DNA of 64,000 nucleotides from Bacillota bacterium (GTDB lineage Bacteria > Bacillota > Clostridia > Christensenellales > Aristaeellaceae), in the NCBI GenBank assembly GCA_023416585.1, contig JAEZHM010000074.1, positions 16,727 to 80,726 of the forward strand, in the 5' to 3' direction. Position 1 is the stretch's first letter. Each line of letters begins with the position of its first letter. The position numbers were made by a program, and so were the translations under genes. The notes beneath the pieces were generated by a model. The model searched no databases. It was not told where the DNA came from and saw only the letters and a list, made by a program, of their open reading frames with translations. Shown here one piece after another: positions 9,061 to 17,456 of this stretch.

Positions 9061-9297
9061 ATGGCAACAATCGTACAAACCATGAAAGCCATCCAAGGCG
9101 AGACATTTGACAGTATTTCGCTTCTTCTGTGGGGGGATGAGAAGTACACGGGGCAGCTATTGGCGGCAAACCCCGAAACCTGCCACCTGGTGCGGTTTTC
9201 AGGGGGAGAAGTGCTGAACATCCCTCAGTTTGAGATACATGAAGACAGCACCCTGCCGCCCTGGAAGCAGCAAAAGACAGGAGGGGAAAACACGTGA
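9061..9297 (+). CDS. Tail protein X-like (gpX, LysM-type), copy 1
   Basis: A 78-residue protein; ATG 9061 follows AAGGAGG. The order MKAIQGETFDSISLLLWGDE, then LLAANPETCHLVRF and GGEVLNIPQFE, matches the phage tail X family (PF05489): Q-G-D-T-x-D-x-I, Y-G-D-E, A-N-P, G-x-x-L-x-I-P. Tail X proteins sit between the tape measure and the baseplate hub and may bind peptidoglycan. It differs only slightly from copy 2 at 10707-10943. Here the next gene is truncated, so this copy may not be used. Its TGA overlaps a GTG start exactly as in copy 2. Confidence 0.8.
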   Translation: MATIVQTMKAIQGETFDSISLLLWGDEKYTGQLLAANPETCHLVRFSGGEVLNIPQFEIHEDSTLPPWKQQKTGGENT

Positions 9298-9359
9298 TTG
9301 TATTGGCCTGGCGGAACAAGACGTTGGAAGTGGACAGCAGCCACGCAAGTATTTCATAA
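9294..9359 (+). pseudogene. Truncated start of the GpU/hub-like gene
   Basis: The GTG start overlaps the tail X stop (GTGA) and the first 15 residues, MIVLAWRNKTLEVDS, nearly equal those of the intact gene at 10940. After SSHAS the sequence diverges and stops at TAA 9357-9359. This marks the duplication breakpoint: downstream DNA is tape-measure 3' sequence, not the rest of the gene. Confidence 0.75.
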
Positions 9360-9695
9360 TATTTATTATGCCAAAGGCGGTCGCGTCATTAAGGCCGGTA
9401 TCTTTGGTGAAGCAGGCCCGGAATGGGCCATCCCCGAGCGGCACGATGCCAGGACGGCGGAACTGCTAAATAGCGCCCGTGAAGCCAGCGGTTTCAATTG
9501 GACAGAGCGCTTATCGCCAATACCGGCGGGCTGAACGGCGGTGGGAATGTGATAAGCAACAACATTACCTATGCGCCGGTGGTTCATGCCAATGATGCCA
9601 GTGGCGTGGAGGATGTGCTCATTAAAGATAAGCAGATGCTGGATGACTGGTGGAAACAGAAACAGTGGGAACAGAATCGCACACAATGGGCCTAA
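9360..9695 (+). pseudogene. Tape-measure 3' end, second (frameshifted) copy
   Basis: This segment encodes YAKGGRVIKAGIFGEAGPEW and RHDARTAELLNSAREASGF, then, after a two-base insertion near 9506 (CG in ACAGAGCGCTTATC, absent in copy 1), LIANTGGLNGGGN and a tail ending NRTQWA. It is clearly homologous to residues 620-725 of the 5501-7678 product. It has no start of its own and directly follows the truncated hub-like start. It is a leftover from tandem duplication, or a spare recombination cassette. As written it cannot encode a full protein. Confidence 0.75.
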
Positions 9696-9748
9696 TGATG
9701 AATATGATCATTATCTTAGTAACGGGATAGACGCACGATTCTCTTGTG

Positions 9749-10591
9749 CTATTCCTCAAAATAACCAAGATTGATACATGCATACCCATCCTCCATTGGC
9801 TGAGTCACACTCCCATAAAAGGTGTAATCATTGCCAACAGCAAATTTTTTTAGAAATTGCGGGTAAGAAAATTGTGTCCGGTATCGTTTGCCCTCGGATG
9901 AAAAAATTACAATTTCAAAGAAATATGGATCTGCATATTCTGTATACTGCTTTTCCACACGCCCGCGCACACAGATTTTTTCGCCTGGTTCCTTTGCAGA
10001 CAAGATGTCTTGATATGAGGCTTCATGATACTGACTTTTGTCAACCGGCGCGTTGATTTCACTTTTATTCATGATGTTTAACATAAACTCATGATTGGGT
10101 GTGATGTAAAACACGAGAGTGTAATCACCGAAAGTTTTCAGATCGCTGTACACTGTGCTGCCATCATATGCGAGTATAAACTCCCGGGCTGTAGAACGAG
10201 CTCTTTTATAGGTTAGACCGTTATCGAGCACAGCCATTGTCAAAGCAGTGAGATCAATGTATCCTGATGGGAATAATATGTCAATAAAAAAGCTCTTATA
10301 TGAATTGCCTTCTGGTGATTTGCGAAACTGGATTTCACCGAAATCCATCTCAGTGAAAACATAAATAGTATAGACATCAACAATATCCGTAAATAAAGGC
10401 TTATCCACAGTAACATCAAGGATTTCATAACCAAGCTTTTCTTTTTCGTTGATTTCTTTGTATTTCGAAAAAAGGTTGTTGATGTATTCAGGAATGACGG
10501 GTTCATCCTGGGCGAAAGCGCAATGGATTGCAGACAGCAGGATGGTAACAGCTACCACGATCATCATATAGGAACGAAACAGTTTTTTCAT
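9749..10591 (-). CDS. Secreted protein with C-terminal OB-like domain, copy 2
   Basis: A 280-residue protein; ATG 10591 with AGAGG upstream. It starts MKKLFRSYMMIVVAVTILLS and continues to CAFAQDEP, a Sec signal peptide with probable cleavage after AFA. The C-terminus (KICVRGRVEKQYTEY ... EGKRYRTQF ... DYTFYGSVTQPMEDGYACIN) aligns with that of the 7819-8712 product, while the central regions are diverged. Like its paralogue it is antisense to the tail genes, AT-richer than them, and placed between a tape-measure 3' end and tail X. Shared family: yes. Function: unknown; immunity, receptor masking and simple moron roles all remain open. Confidence 0.65.
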   Translation of the reverse strand: MKKLFRSYMMIVVAVTILLSAIHCAFAQDEPVIPEYINNLFSKYKEINEKEKLGYEILDVTVDKPLFTDIVDVYTIYVFTEMDFGEIQFRKSPEGNSYKSFFIDILFPSGYIDLTALTMAVLDNGLTYKRARSTAREFILAYDGSTVYSDLKTFGDYTLVFYITPNHEFMLNIMNKSEINAPVDKSQYHEASYQDILSAKEPGEKICVRGRVEKQYTEYADPYFFEIVIFSSEGKRYRTQFSYPQFLKKFAVGNDYTFYGSVTQPMEDGYACINLGYFEE

Positions 10592-10706
10592 ATACAACCT
10601 CTATTGAATTTTAGTATATGCATTTTCCAATAAAGTGTCAATATTTGTAATGCTCCATATGAAATGATGAACACCCAATCTCTGATAGATAAAGGAGGAC
10701 AAACCC

Positions 10707-10943
10707 ATGGCAACAATCGTACAAACCATGAAAGCCATCCAAGGCGAAACCTTTGACAGCGTCTCGCTTCTTCTGTGGGGGGATGAAAAATACACGGGGC
10801 AGCTATTGGCGGCAAATCCCTTAACCTGCCACCTGATGCGGTTTGCAGGGGGAGAAGTGATCAATATCCCCCAGTTTGAAGAACCGGAAAACAGCACCCT
10901 GCCGCCATGGAAGCAGCAAAAGACAGGAGGGGAAAACGCGTGA
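10707..10943 (+). CDS. Tail protein X-like (gpX, LysM-type), copy 2
   Basis: A 78-residue protein with the same start context as copy 1 (aaaggaggacaaacccATG). It has the tail X pattern QGETFDSVSLLLWGDE, AANP and GGEVINIPQFE. This copy leads into an intact GpU/hub-like gene and the rest of the baseplate operon, so it is probably the working one. Its stop codon overlaps the next GTG (GTGA), implying translational coupling. The C-terminal tail STLPPWKQQKTGGEN is hydrophilic and identical in the two copies. Confidence 0.82.
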   Translation: MATIVQTMKAIQGETFDSVSLLLWGDEKYTGQLLAANPLTCHLMRFAGGEVINIPQFEEPENSTLPPWKQQKTGGENA

Positions 10944-11536
10944 TTGTATTGGCCTGGCGGAACAAGACGCTGGAAGTGAACAGCAGCCACATACAGCCCA
11001 TCAGCGGGATCCAGATCACAAAGGATTCGGAAGTGAAGGAATCCAAAAACGGCAAGCAGGCCTATGTGAAGATGACAAACGCAAAGGCCAACAACGTTCA
11101 ATTGGAAGTGCCATTGATCGCGGCGGCCGGCGTTGACGTAAGGAAAGAAATATACGAATGGCAGTCTTTGGTGGACGGTGTGGGCGGAAACATGTACTTT
11201 GCGGGGCAAGACCTGCTGGGGTGCAAAATGATACTGACCGGCTGCCAGATCGCGGAAATGCAGTTTGCCTCGTCGGGCAGGATCAGCGCAGCCAAGATGG
11301 CGCTCAACTTCCAGCAGACGGAGGAAGCAAAGAAAAAGAAGAACAGCGACGCAAATGGAAATTTTATTGCTGACATGGTCCAGATTGTGACCACCACCGC
11401 AGCTGTGACGGTGGGAATCATCAGCGGCGCGGTCTCGTATATTGCAGACGTGATCAATAACGCAAAGAACCAGGCATCACCCTTCCCTCCCCAACAAGAA
11501 AAAGGAGGGCCATATGGCAACATTTATCATGGATAA
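10940..11536 (+). CDS. Tail/baseplate protein following gpX (GpU- or hub-like)
   Basis: A 198-residue protein. GTG 10940 overlaps the tail X stop, with AGGAGGGG just upstream. The segment YEWQSLVDGVGGNMYFAG to FASSGRISAAKMALNFQQ has the strand pattern seen in small baseplate/tail-completion proteins such as P2 GpU, and its place next to tail X fits the tail-hub region. At 198 residues it is too short for a full P2 gpD hub. Residues 155-180 form a hydrophobic helix (TTTAAVTVGIISGAV). It overlaps the next gene by 23 bases. A tail role is firm from context; the exact subunit is uncertain. Confidence 0.6.
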   Translation: MIVLAWRNKTLEVNSSHIQPISGIQITKDSEVKESKNGKQAYVKMTNAKANNVQLEVPLIAAAGVDVRKEIYEWQSLVDGVGGNMYFAGQDLLGCKMILTGCQIAEMQFASSGRISAAKMALNFQQTEEAKKKKNSDANGNFIADMVQIVTTTAAVTVGIISGAVSYIADVINNAKNQASPFPPQQEKGGPYGNIYHG

Positions 11537-11849
11537 CAGCGTATGCCCCATCAATTGGGAATGCAAGAGCATACAGGAAAGGATTCTTCAAAACGGCAAA
11601 AACCTGCTGATGACAAGAACCTGGGAAGTCCCCTACGACCGGAAAAGGGGTGTCAGCAGGGAAGTGGAGCACAAGCCGCTGCCCTATGTGGCGCAGCGCA
11701 TACGGCAGGAGATGGACCGGGTGTTCGCCTGGGAACCGGACATTGAACTTAAGGATGTCAAGATTTCTCAGGAAGCGGAAGAACTTAGGATCAAATGCAA
11801 AGTGGAAGTGCCGGAAAACCCGGAGGGCCGGGTCCGCATCCGGCTATAG
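11514..11849 (+). CDS. Baseplate wedge protein, gp25/gpW-like
   Basis: A 111-residue protein; ATG 11514 behind AAAGGAGGG, overlapping the previous gene by 23 bases. Features of the GPW/gp25 family: an N-terminal strand region, the segment WEVPYDRKRGVSREV, a central amphipathic helix (PYVAQRIRQEMDRVFAWEPD), then beta strands ending RVRIRL. In contractile tails gp25 triggers sheath contraction at the baseplate wedge. Length and position just before J are as expected. No sheath gene is visible in this window. Confidence 0.8.
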   Translation: MATFIMDNSVCPINWECKSIQERILQNGKNLLMTRTWEVPYDRKRGVSREVEHKPLPYVAQRIRQEMDRVFAWEPDIELKDVKISQEAEELRIKCKVEVPENPEGRVRIRL

Positions 11850-11861
11850 GGAGGAAAAGCT

Positions 11862-12968
11862 GTGGGAGAATTACACTATTTAACCTATGACCCTGAGGCC
11901 ATGTGGGCCCAAATACACCGCACCTATCTGGAAAACGGAGGCGATCCGCTGTATCCGGGGGATGAGAAGGAAATGCTCCTTCGGGGAACGATGGCAGTAT
12001 TGGCCCAATGCTACGCGGCCTTTGACCATGCCGCCAGAATGCAGACGCTTAGGTATGCTGTGGGTGACTACCTGGATATCATTGGTGAAAAGCGGGGCAT
12101 CGAAAGGATCCGGGCGGTTAAGGCAACAGGAAAGGCCGCCATGGCCATTGCCAGGGGGACAAGCAACTATACAATCGCTGCCGGAACCCTCATGACTGAC
12201 GGGGCCAGGACATTTGAAACCATGGAGGCCATCAGCATACCGGCAGGATCGGGCAGCAGCGTAAAAGAAGCGTCCATACAGTGCACTGTTGCGGGAACAA
12301 ACGGGAACGGGATGCCGTCAGGGGCAGAATTACACCTGAAAGAGCAGGACGCCAGGGTTTTGAGCATTGTGGTATCCTCCGCCACCATGGGTGGGGTTGA
12401 TGAAGAGGATAACGATGCCTACCGGGAGAGGATACGGCAAGGCGGATTGCTGGGAGCGACCAGAAGCGTGTACAAGACCCGCGCTATGGAAACATCGGCC
12501 AATATTGTGGACGCTGGGCCCTACAAGGCCGGCGCCGGTGTGGTGGGAATCGCGCTGATATTGGCGGAAGGGATGTCAAGCATTGAAAGTGATGCCATCA
12601 AGGCGGGCGTTCTTCAGGCTATAAATGATGATGATTTCATCACACTGACGGATACGGTGCAGGTGGCGTTGGCGGCGGAGGTTTCCTATACACTGATCAT
12701 CAACTATCAGGCCGGGAATCCAACGGTGGAGGATGTGCAAACAAAGCTCGCGGCCGCCGTTGCCGAATATCGGGAATGGCAGGAGAATACGGTGGGCAGG
12801 GCATTTGATCCATTCAAGCTTCTTTCGCTCCTTTATGCTGCCGGGGCCACCAGGGCGCAGTTCGCGGCTGGGAGTGTGGTGAACGGAAGCCCGACAATTG
12901 ACTATACGGAAATTGTGGCGAACGGAAGGTGGAAGGGGTCGGTGACCCTTCACGAGACAGTGGTATAG
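11862..12968 (+). CDS. Baseplate assembly protein J
   Basis: A 368-residue protein from GTG 11862 behind GGGAGG. The N-terminal AVGDYLDIIGEKRGIERI, the segment YTIAAGTLMTDGARTFE (baseplate J-like beta domain), GGVDEEDNDAYRERI and GLLGATRSVYKTRAMETSAN are characteristic of baseplate_J (PF04865, P2 gpJ and Mu gp47 family). It forms the wedge backbone of contractile-tail baseplates and normally binds protein I. In this locus a 590-base repeat region separates it from protein I, which is unusual because these genes are generally adjacent. Confidence 0.92.
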   Translation: MGELHYLTYDPEAMWAQIHRTYLENGGDPLYPGDEKEMLLRGTMAVLAQCYAAFDHAARMQTLRYAVGDYLDIIGEKRGIERIRAVKATGKAAMAIARGTSNYTIAAGTLMTDGARTFETMEAISIPAGSGSSVKEASIQCTVAGTNGNGMPSGAELHLKEQDARVLSIVVSSATMGGVDEEDNDAYRERIRQGGLLGATRSVYKTRAMETSANIVDAGPYKAGAGVVGIALILAEGMSSIESDAIKAGVLQAINDDDFITLTDTVQVALAAEVSYTLIINYQAGNPTVEDVQTKLAAAVAEYREWQENTVGRAFDPFKLLSLLYAAGATRAQFAAGSVVNGSPTIDYTEIVANGRWKGSVTLHETVV

Positions 12969-13012
12969 GGGAAAGAACGGAAGAGGATGAGGGCTATCCC
13001 TGCGGGGATGCT

Positions 13013-13550
13013 AAAGGGCTTTCCGGTCGCCCTTTGGAAACCTTCGGGCCCTGGAAACCTTCGGGCCCTGGAAATCTTCGGTTGGTTACCAATCGAAACG
13101 GGAGAGGGATGCGCTGCGGCGCACCAAAGGGCTTTCCGGTCGCCCTTTGGAAGCCTTCGGGCTCTGGAAACCTTTGGGTCTTTGGAAACCTTCGGGCCTT
13201 TGGAAACCTTCGGGCCCTGGAAAACTTCGGTCGGTTACCAATAGAAACGGGAGAGGGATGTGCTGCGGCGCACCAAAGGGCTTTCCGGTCGCCCTTTGGG
13301 AACCTTCGGGCCTTGGTAACCTTTGGGTCTTTGGAAACCTTCGGGCCCTGGAAGCCTTCGGGCTTTGAAAACTTCGGTCAGTTACCAATCAAAACGGGAG
13401 AGGGATGCGCTGCGGCGCACCAAAGGGCTTTCCGGTCGCCCTTTGGGAACCTTCGGGCCTTGGAAACCTTTTGGTCTTTGGAGACCTTCGGGCCTTGGAA
13501 ACCTTCGAGCCTTTGGAAACCTTCGGGACTTTGGAAGGCTTTGGGAAAGG
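13013..13550. repeat. Nested tandem repeat (minisatellite plus hairpins) between J and I
   Basis: Four copies of AAAGGGCTTTCCGGTCGCCC TTT start near 13013, 13127, 13275 and 13423. Each can fold into a hairpin (AAAGGGC/GCCCTTT). Each is followed by runs of a 17-18-base unit of type AAACCTTCGGGCCCTGG. Copies 2-4 are also preceded by GGTTACCAATCGAAACGGGA and GCGCTGCGGCGCACC. The same unit is read in different frames in successive copies, so this is not coding, although open frames exist. Relatives occur at 17150, 24841 and 55631. Confidence 0.85.
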
Positions 13551-13561
13551 GGAAATGATCC

Positions 13562-14116
13562 ATGGAACTTAAATTACCGGATGTGAGAATGGAAGTGCCG
13601 GCCTTTCTTGCATCGGACAAAAACGGTAACGCAATCAAGGCGGCTATGGAAAAGGCGCTTGAGAGGCTGCAAGGGGATATCAAAAAAGCATGGGATACCC
13701 TGTATGATCCGGACATAATGCCGGAATGGCGGCTTGATGAAATGGCTTGGGAATGGAATATGCTCTGGTATGATTATTCCATGCTGGTGGAAATCAAGCG
13801 GGAAATGGTGAAGCGCGCGGAGGAAATCAGCCGAGGGATCGGAACGCCGGGGTTAATGAAACGAATGCTGGAAACCGTGTTCGAATCGGTGAACATACTG
13901 AATGGCCCTGAATATGGCGGTGATGCCTACCACTTCCGGGTGGAGGTCGTGGGGAACCGGGCCGGGGAGTTGGAAACATGGGCGCAGCGGGCAATTGATA
14001 TTTTCAAGCCGCTGCGTTCTCAATTTGACGGGTTCATTATCCAGACAACAGAAGCAGACAAGATCCAGGTATCATCCGCGCTGGAAGTCGCGGTGCGCCT
14101 GAAGTTAGGAGCGTGA
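13562..14116 (+). CDS. Phage tail protein I (P2 gpI-like baseplate protein)
   Basis: A 184-residue protein from ATG 13562. The segment LYDPDIMPEWRLDEMAWEWN followed by MLVEIKREMVKRAEEISRGI and GTPGLMKRMLETVF is the tail_P2_I pattern: C-x-x-x-x-L-P-x-L-A-x-x-x-x-V, W, and a repeated K-R-x-x-I...H/GTxxxh. Protein I works with J in the baseplate wedge and holds the fibre. It lies 4 bases before the collar-fibre gene. The ribosome binding site (aaagggg) lies in the last copy of the upstream repeat, so repeat changes could affect its translation. Confidence 0.85.
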   Translation: MELKLPDVRMEVPAFLASDKNGNAIKAAMEKALERLQGDIKKAWDTLYDPDIMPEWRLDEMAWEWNMLWYDYSMLVEIKREMVKRAEEISRGIGTPGLMKRMLETVFESVNILNGPEYGGDAYHFRVEVVGNRAGELETWAQRAIDIFKPLRSQFDGFIIQTTEADKIQVSSALEVAVRLKLGA

Positions 14117-14120
14117 AAAT

Positions 14121-14768
14121 ATGGGCTGGAATTATGCAATCACCACGTACGGGTATCAACTGATCGCACAAGCAATGCTTGGAACCAAAATTCAGTTCAC
14201 AAGAATGGTCATCGGGGATGGCTTAAGAACCACGGGATTTTCCAGCGCCACGGGCGCGGTACATGAACTATACTCGCTGAACCTGGAAAGCGTGCTCAGA
14301 AACAATACGAAGGTGACGGTAACAAGCGCCATTGCACCGGATGACCTGGAAACAGGATATGACCTGAAGGAAATCGTCGTTTATGCCAAGCCGGAAGGTG
14401 GTACCGAAATCTGCTTCTCGGCCGCATGCAACAGCGATGGGGTTATCCATGTGGACCCGGAGAGCAACAATGTCAGCATGGACGGGAGGATCCGCTGGGC
14501 ATATGAAATCAGCCCGGAAGGGAATGTCACGATTGACACGGGCGGCCTTCTTTGGGCCGAATGGGACCATACGCATGACGCAGCCACCCAGGAGGCGGCA
14601 GGGTTTTTGTCGATGGGGGACAAGTTAAAACTGGATACCGTAGCCGGCAGGGTAAACCAGGGCGTAAAAACAACTGACAACCCGACATTTGCGGGATACA
14701 CCATCGGGACAAGCGGGACATACATGGATTCGAACGGCGTCCTGCATGGCGCCAAGTATGAAGCATAA
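14121..14768 (+). CDS. Tail-collar fibre protein (DUF3751-like N-terminus)
   Basis: A 215-residue protein starting MGWNYAITTYGYQLIAQAML 4 bases after protein I. The N-terminal 150 residues, with GTKIQFTRMVIGDG, YDLKEIVVYAKPEGG and FSAACNSDGVI, follow the phage tail-collar fibre pattern (DUF3751) that attaches fibres to the baseplate. The C-terminus (LSMGDKLKLDTVAGRVNQGV, then TFAGYTIGTSGTYMDSNGVL) is a short fibre-like tail. It is probably the adaptor for the larger fibre encoded next. Length and order match P2-like, PBSX-like and diffocin-like loci. Confidence 0.82.
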   Translation: MGWNYAITTYGYQLIAQAMLGTKIQFTRMVIGDGLRTTGFSSATGAVHELYSLNLESVLRNNTKVTVTSAIAPDDLETGYDLKEIVVYAKPEGGTEICFSAACNSDGVIHVDPESNNVSMDGRIRWAYEISPEGNVTIDTGGLLWAEWDHTHDAATQEAAGFLSMGDKLKLDTVAGRVNQGVKTTDNPTFAGYTIGTSGTYMDSNGVLHGAKYEA

Positions 14769-14782
14769 GTGAGGTGAGATAA

Positions 14783-17080
14783 ATGGCTCAAGCCTCAAAG
14801 GTGTTGTTTTCCAGTGTAGACCTTAATAGCAGTTATACAGCCTACGTTGAGAGCCTGGGCGGCGGTGCTTATGATAAAAGCACATCATCCCCAAGCCTGG
14901 ATACGGCAAGTAACACCTTTTCCTTTGCTGAATCAGGAATACCTGCTGGCTCAATTATCAACTGGGTACGTTTTCAAGTCGGATCATTTGGATCCCCCTT
15001 GCACGGAACATCTGAACGAATGGCCCGAATAAATGGTACGAATGTGTCAGGAGCAAACCTGCAGTCGGTTACCGATTATGATATAACCCCTTATTGTACA
15101 TGGGATATCAACACCATACAAATAAGGTTCCGATCCAGTACAAGCAACACAACTTATCCTGCCAACCCTCCTTTGCACGAAACCGCCTCAAGAACAAACA
15201 GCAGCACCTTAAACTGGGCGAATGTTACCGTGACGGTTGACTACACTCTGCCTTATAGCGCCTGCACACCGCCATCAAATGTAACGGTATCTATAAACAA
15301 TGTGGCCCCTGGCGCAAGCGTTAATGTGTCATGGTCAGGCGCCGGAGCCGGCAACAACAACCCGATCGCAGGATATCAGATATACCGGTCTGCGAGCCCG
15401 GAGGGTGCATACGGCCTGTTGGGTACGGTTTATACTTCAGCAACATCAGGATCATTTGCTGTAACTGCCCCTATAAATAACGGAGAAGCATATTACTACA
15501 AAGTCCTGACAATAGCCAGTGTTGCAGGTTATGATTCTGGTTTATCAACTGTCTATGCCGCACTGACATGCTCCTTTTCTGCACCGGCCATAACATCCAT
15601 ATCCATTGACAGTGGGACTGATGTTTACAAAAAGGCAGGGGAAAATGCAACGCTTGCTTGGGCTGCCGCAAATGGTACCAATAACCCGATCATAAAATAC
15701 CATGTATACCGTGACGGCGCCTTTTTTGCAGAAACCACATCGGCCAGCATTGCCGTACCGTCCAATGGAACACCTGGCGGATCATACACCTATACGGTAT
15801 ACGCAATCGGGACATACGTGAATAGCGCTGTATCCCCAGGGAGAACCGTTTATACATATTCCGATCCATCTATTTCAAGCGTGACCATAGACGGAGGCAC
15901 AGAGGTTTACAAAAAAGCCGGGGAGAATGTGTTGCTTGCATGGGCTGCGGCAAACGGCTCGTTTAATCAGGTCAATGGATACATTGTGCGCAGGGACGGC
16001 GTGGAATACGCACAGGTGACCGGGACAAGCCTTTCCGTGTCTGCCAACAATACAAACGGAGGCGCATATGTATTTTCGATTGTGGCAAAGGGGGCACGTT
16101 CAAACAGTGCGTCATCAGTAGGCCGGACCATATATACCTATTCCGATCCTGGCGCGCCGGCCGCAGTGGACGTTTCCGCTGCCATGGTAAACACCGGTGC
16201 AAGTGTGACGCTCACAGTATCAGGAGCTGCGAACGGTTATTTCAATCCGGTAAAGCGGTATGACATTTACCGTGCTGAAAGCGCCACGGGGCAATATACG
16301 AAAATCGGGGAAATCATCACGACAGCCACCAGCGGAAGCATGCAGGTGTCAGCCCACAGCACCATGGGTGCATCGTATTTCTATAAGGCTATCACCGTGG
16401 GGGACAGAAGCAGCAGCGCACTCAGCACAAGCCTGGCACAGCTTAACACGAACACGGCGCCAACGGTACCGGCCATACTCTTCCCCGGCACAGGGAAGAC
16501 CACCTTCAATACCCAGCCGTATATTGGGCTTTCCATCAGTACGGAACCGAACGGGCAGACACAGACACTATATTACAGCATAGACAATGGCGCTGCGCAA
16601 AACGCGGGGACAGTCACGGCCGGGATCAAAAAGCTGAAGCTGCCGGTCATGGCGGCAGGAAGCCATACGCTTCGGTTCTGGCTTCAAGACAGCATGGGGG
16701 CAATATCGGCGGTGGCAGCAGTCACCATCACCATAGCCGTGAACACTTATACACGCGCCATAGCAGAAGGAACACTCCTTTGGAATGAGGGTGCGGGGCT
16801 CAGAACATCGGCTGAGTTGTTGGAACTGAAAACCAGGGTGAATCAGATAAGAGGGTATTACGGGCTTTCAGCCATTAGCCTGCCATATGAAGGAGCGACG
16901 GGAAGCAATACCATCAAGCATTTACACACCTGGAAAGGGAACATGGATGCACTAAAACAAGGGCTTGCCGATACATGCACGGTGAGCGGGGCGACGGTGC
17001 CCAATTGGGTGGCAAGGGAGAGAAATGCGCCAAGTGCCGGAGTGGTCAGCCAGGTAAGAACAGCCGTGGGCAGCTTGTAA
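14783..17080 (+). CDS. Large tail fibre with fibronectin type III-like repeats
   Basis: A 765-residue protein; ATG 14783 after GTGAGGTGAG. Residues 1-155 form a beta-rich N-terminal domain. Residues about 157-565 hold four or five FN3-like repeats: two carry KKAGENATLAWAAANG or KKAGENVLLAWAAANG, and others carry VNVSWSGAGAGNNNPI and VTLTVSGAANGYFNPV. A C-terminal part from 565 (TAPTVPAILFPGTGK...) ends in a domain with conserved tryptophans. The domain layout resembles the first part of the fibre at 34686-37451. It is the last gene of the contractile-tail cluster and lacks a downstream adhesin cassette. Confidence 0.8.
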   Translation: MAQASKVLFSSVDLNSSYTAYVESLGGGAYDKSTSSPSLDTASNTFSFAESGIPAGSIINWVRFQVGSFGSPLHGTSERMARINGTNVSGANLQSVTDYDITPYCTWDINTIQIRFRSSTSNTTYPANPPLHETASRTNSSTLNWANVTVTVDYTLPYSACTPPSNVTVSINNVAPGASVNVSWSGAGAGNNNPIAGYQIYRSASPEGAYGLLGTVYTSATSGSFAVTAPINNGEAYYYKVLTIASVAGYDSGLSTVYAALTCSFSAPAITSISIDSGTDVYKKAGENATLAWAAANGTNNPIIKYHVYRDGAFFAETTSASIAVPSNGTPGGSYTYTVYAIGTYVNSAVSPGRTVYTYSDPSISSVTIDGGTEVYKKAGENVLLAWAAANGSFNQVNGYIVRRDGVEYAQVTGTSLSVSANNTNGGAYVFSIVAKGARSNSASSVGRTIYTYSDPGAPAAVDVSAAMVNTGASVTLTVSGAANGYFNPVKRYDIYRAESATGQYTKIGEIITTATSGSMQVSAHSTMGASYFYKAITVGDRSSSALSTSLAQLNTNTAPTVPAILFPGTGKTTFNTQPYIGLSISTEPNGQTQTLYYSIDNGAAQNAGTVTAGIKKLKLPVMAAGSHTLRFWLQDSMGAISAVAAVTITIAVNTYTRAIAEGTLLWNEGAGLRTSAELLELKTRVNQIRGYYGLSAISLPYEGATGSNTIKHLHTWKGNMDALKQGLADTCTVSGATVPNWVARERNAPSAGVVSQVRTAVGSL

Positions 17081-17097
17081 GCGGATAAGATTTCGCT

Positions 17098-17206
17098 CCT
17101 GTGGGAGCAACCGGGCGATCCTAACGCCCGGACCATTAGGGCGAAACAAAGGGCCTTCCGGTCGCCCTTTGGAATCCTTCGGAAGGGCGGCATTTACCGC
17201 CCTTCC
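17098..17206. repeat. Dispersed hairpin repeat and strong stem-loop after the tail operon
   Basis: It contains a relative of the J-I repeat (AAAGGGCCTTCCGGTCGCCC, near 17152) followed by a perfect 10-bp stem, GGAAGGGCGG (17181-17190) and CCGCCCTTCC (17197-17206), with a 6-base loop. The stem is followed by TTAA rather than a T-run, so it would be a weak terminator. It marks the 3' edge of region A. Confidence 0.6.
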
Positions 17207-17209
17207 TTA

Positions 17210-17400
17210 AACCAGGGGGAAGGTTCGTCTGGCTTACTAAATTTAATCCTAACACCTTCCATGAGTTGGCCCAATTGTGCCCTGCTGGCTTTCTGCTCCG
17301 GGGTATTTATCCATAAATGAAACCTCCATGCTGTTTCTATCCTATCACAGCTTGGAGGTTTACACAAAATTCGGGACAGTCTCACTGTAACCGGAGGAAC
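17210..17400 (-). mobile_element. Possible insertion-sequence end remnant
   Basis: On the minus strand this reads GAGACTGTCCCGAATTTTGT GTAAACCTCC, followed by a ribosome-binding-site-like GGAGGTTTC and ATGGATAAATACCCC. The outer end resembles IS256-family ends in Clostridia. No transposase frame survives. A short open frame containing EQKASRAQLGQLMEGVRIKF is not identifiable. The family call is from memory and weak. Confidence 0.3.
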
Positions 17401-17456
17401 CATCCCAAGCACCAACCACAGGGGGGTTAATTTGTTTTCGCGGCGCCTTCTTTCCT

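Noticed and set aside
13013..13550. CRISPR array
   Set aside because: The repeats touch each other or are separated by further repeats, without unique spacers, and no cas gene is present.
12929..13558. Long open frames through the J-I repeat
   Set aside because: The same DNA unit is read in different frames in successive copies, and no start with a good ribosome binding site is linked to them.
17210..17400. Complete insertion sequence
   Set aside because: Only one IS-like end and no transposase frame are present.
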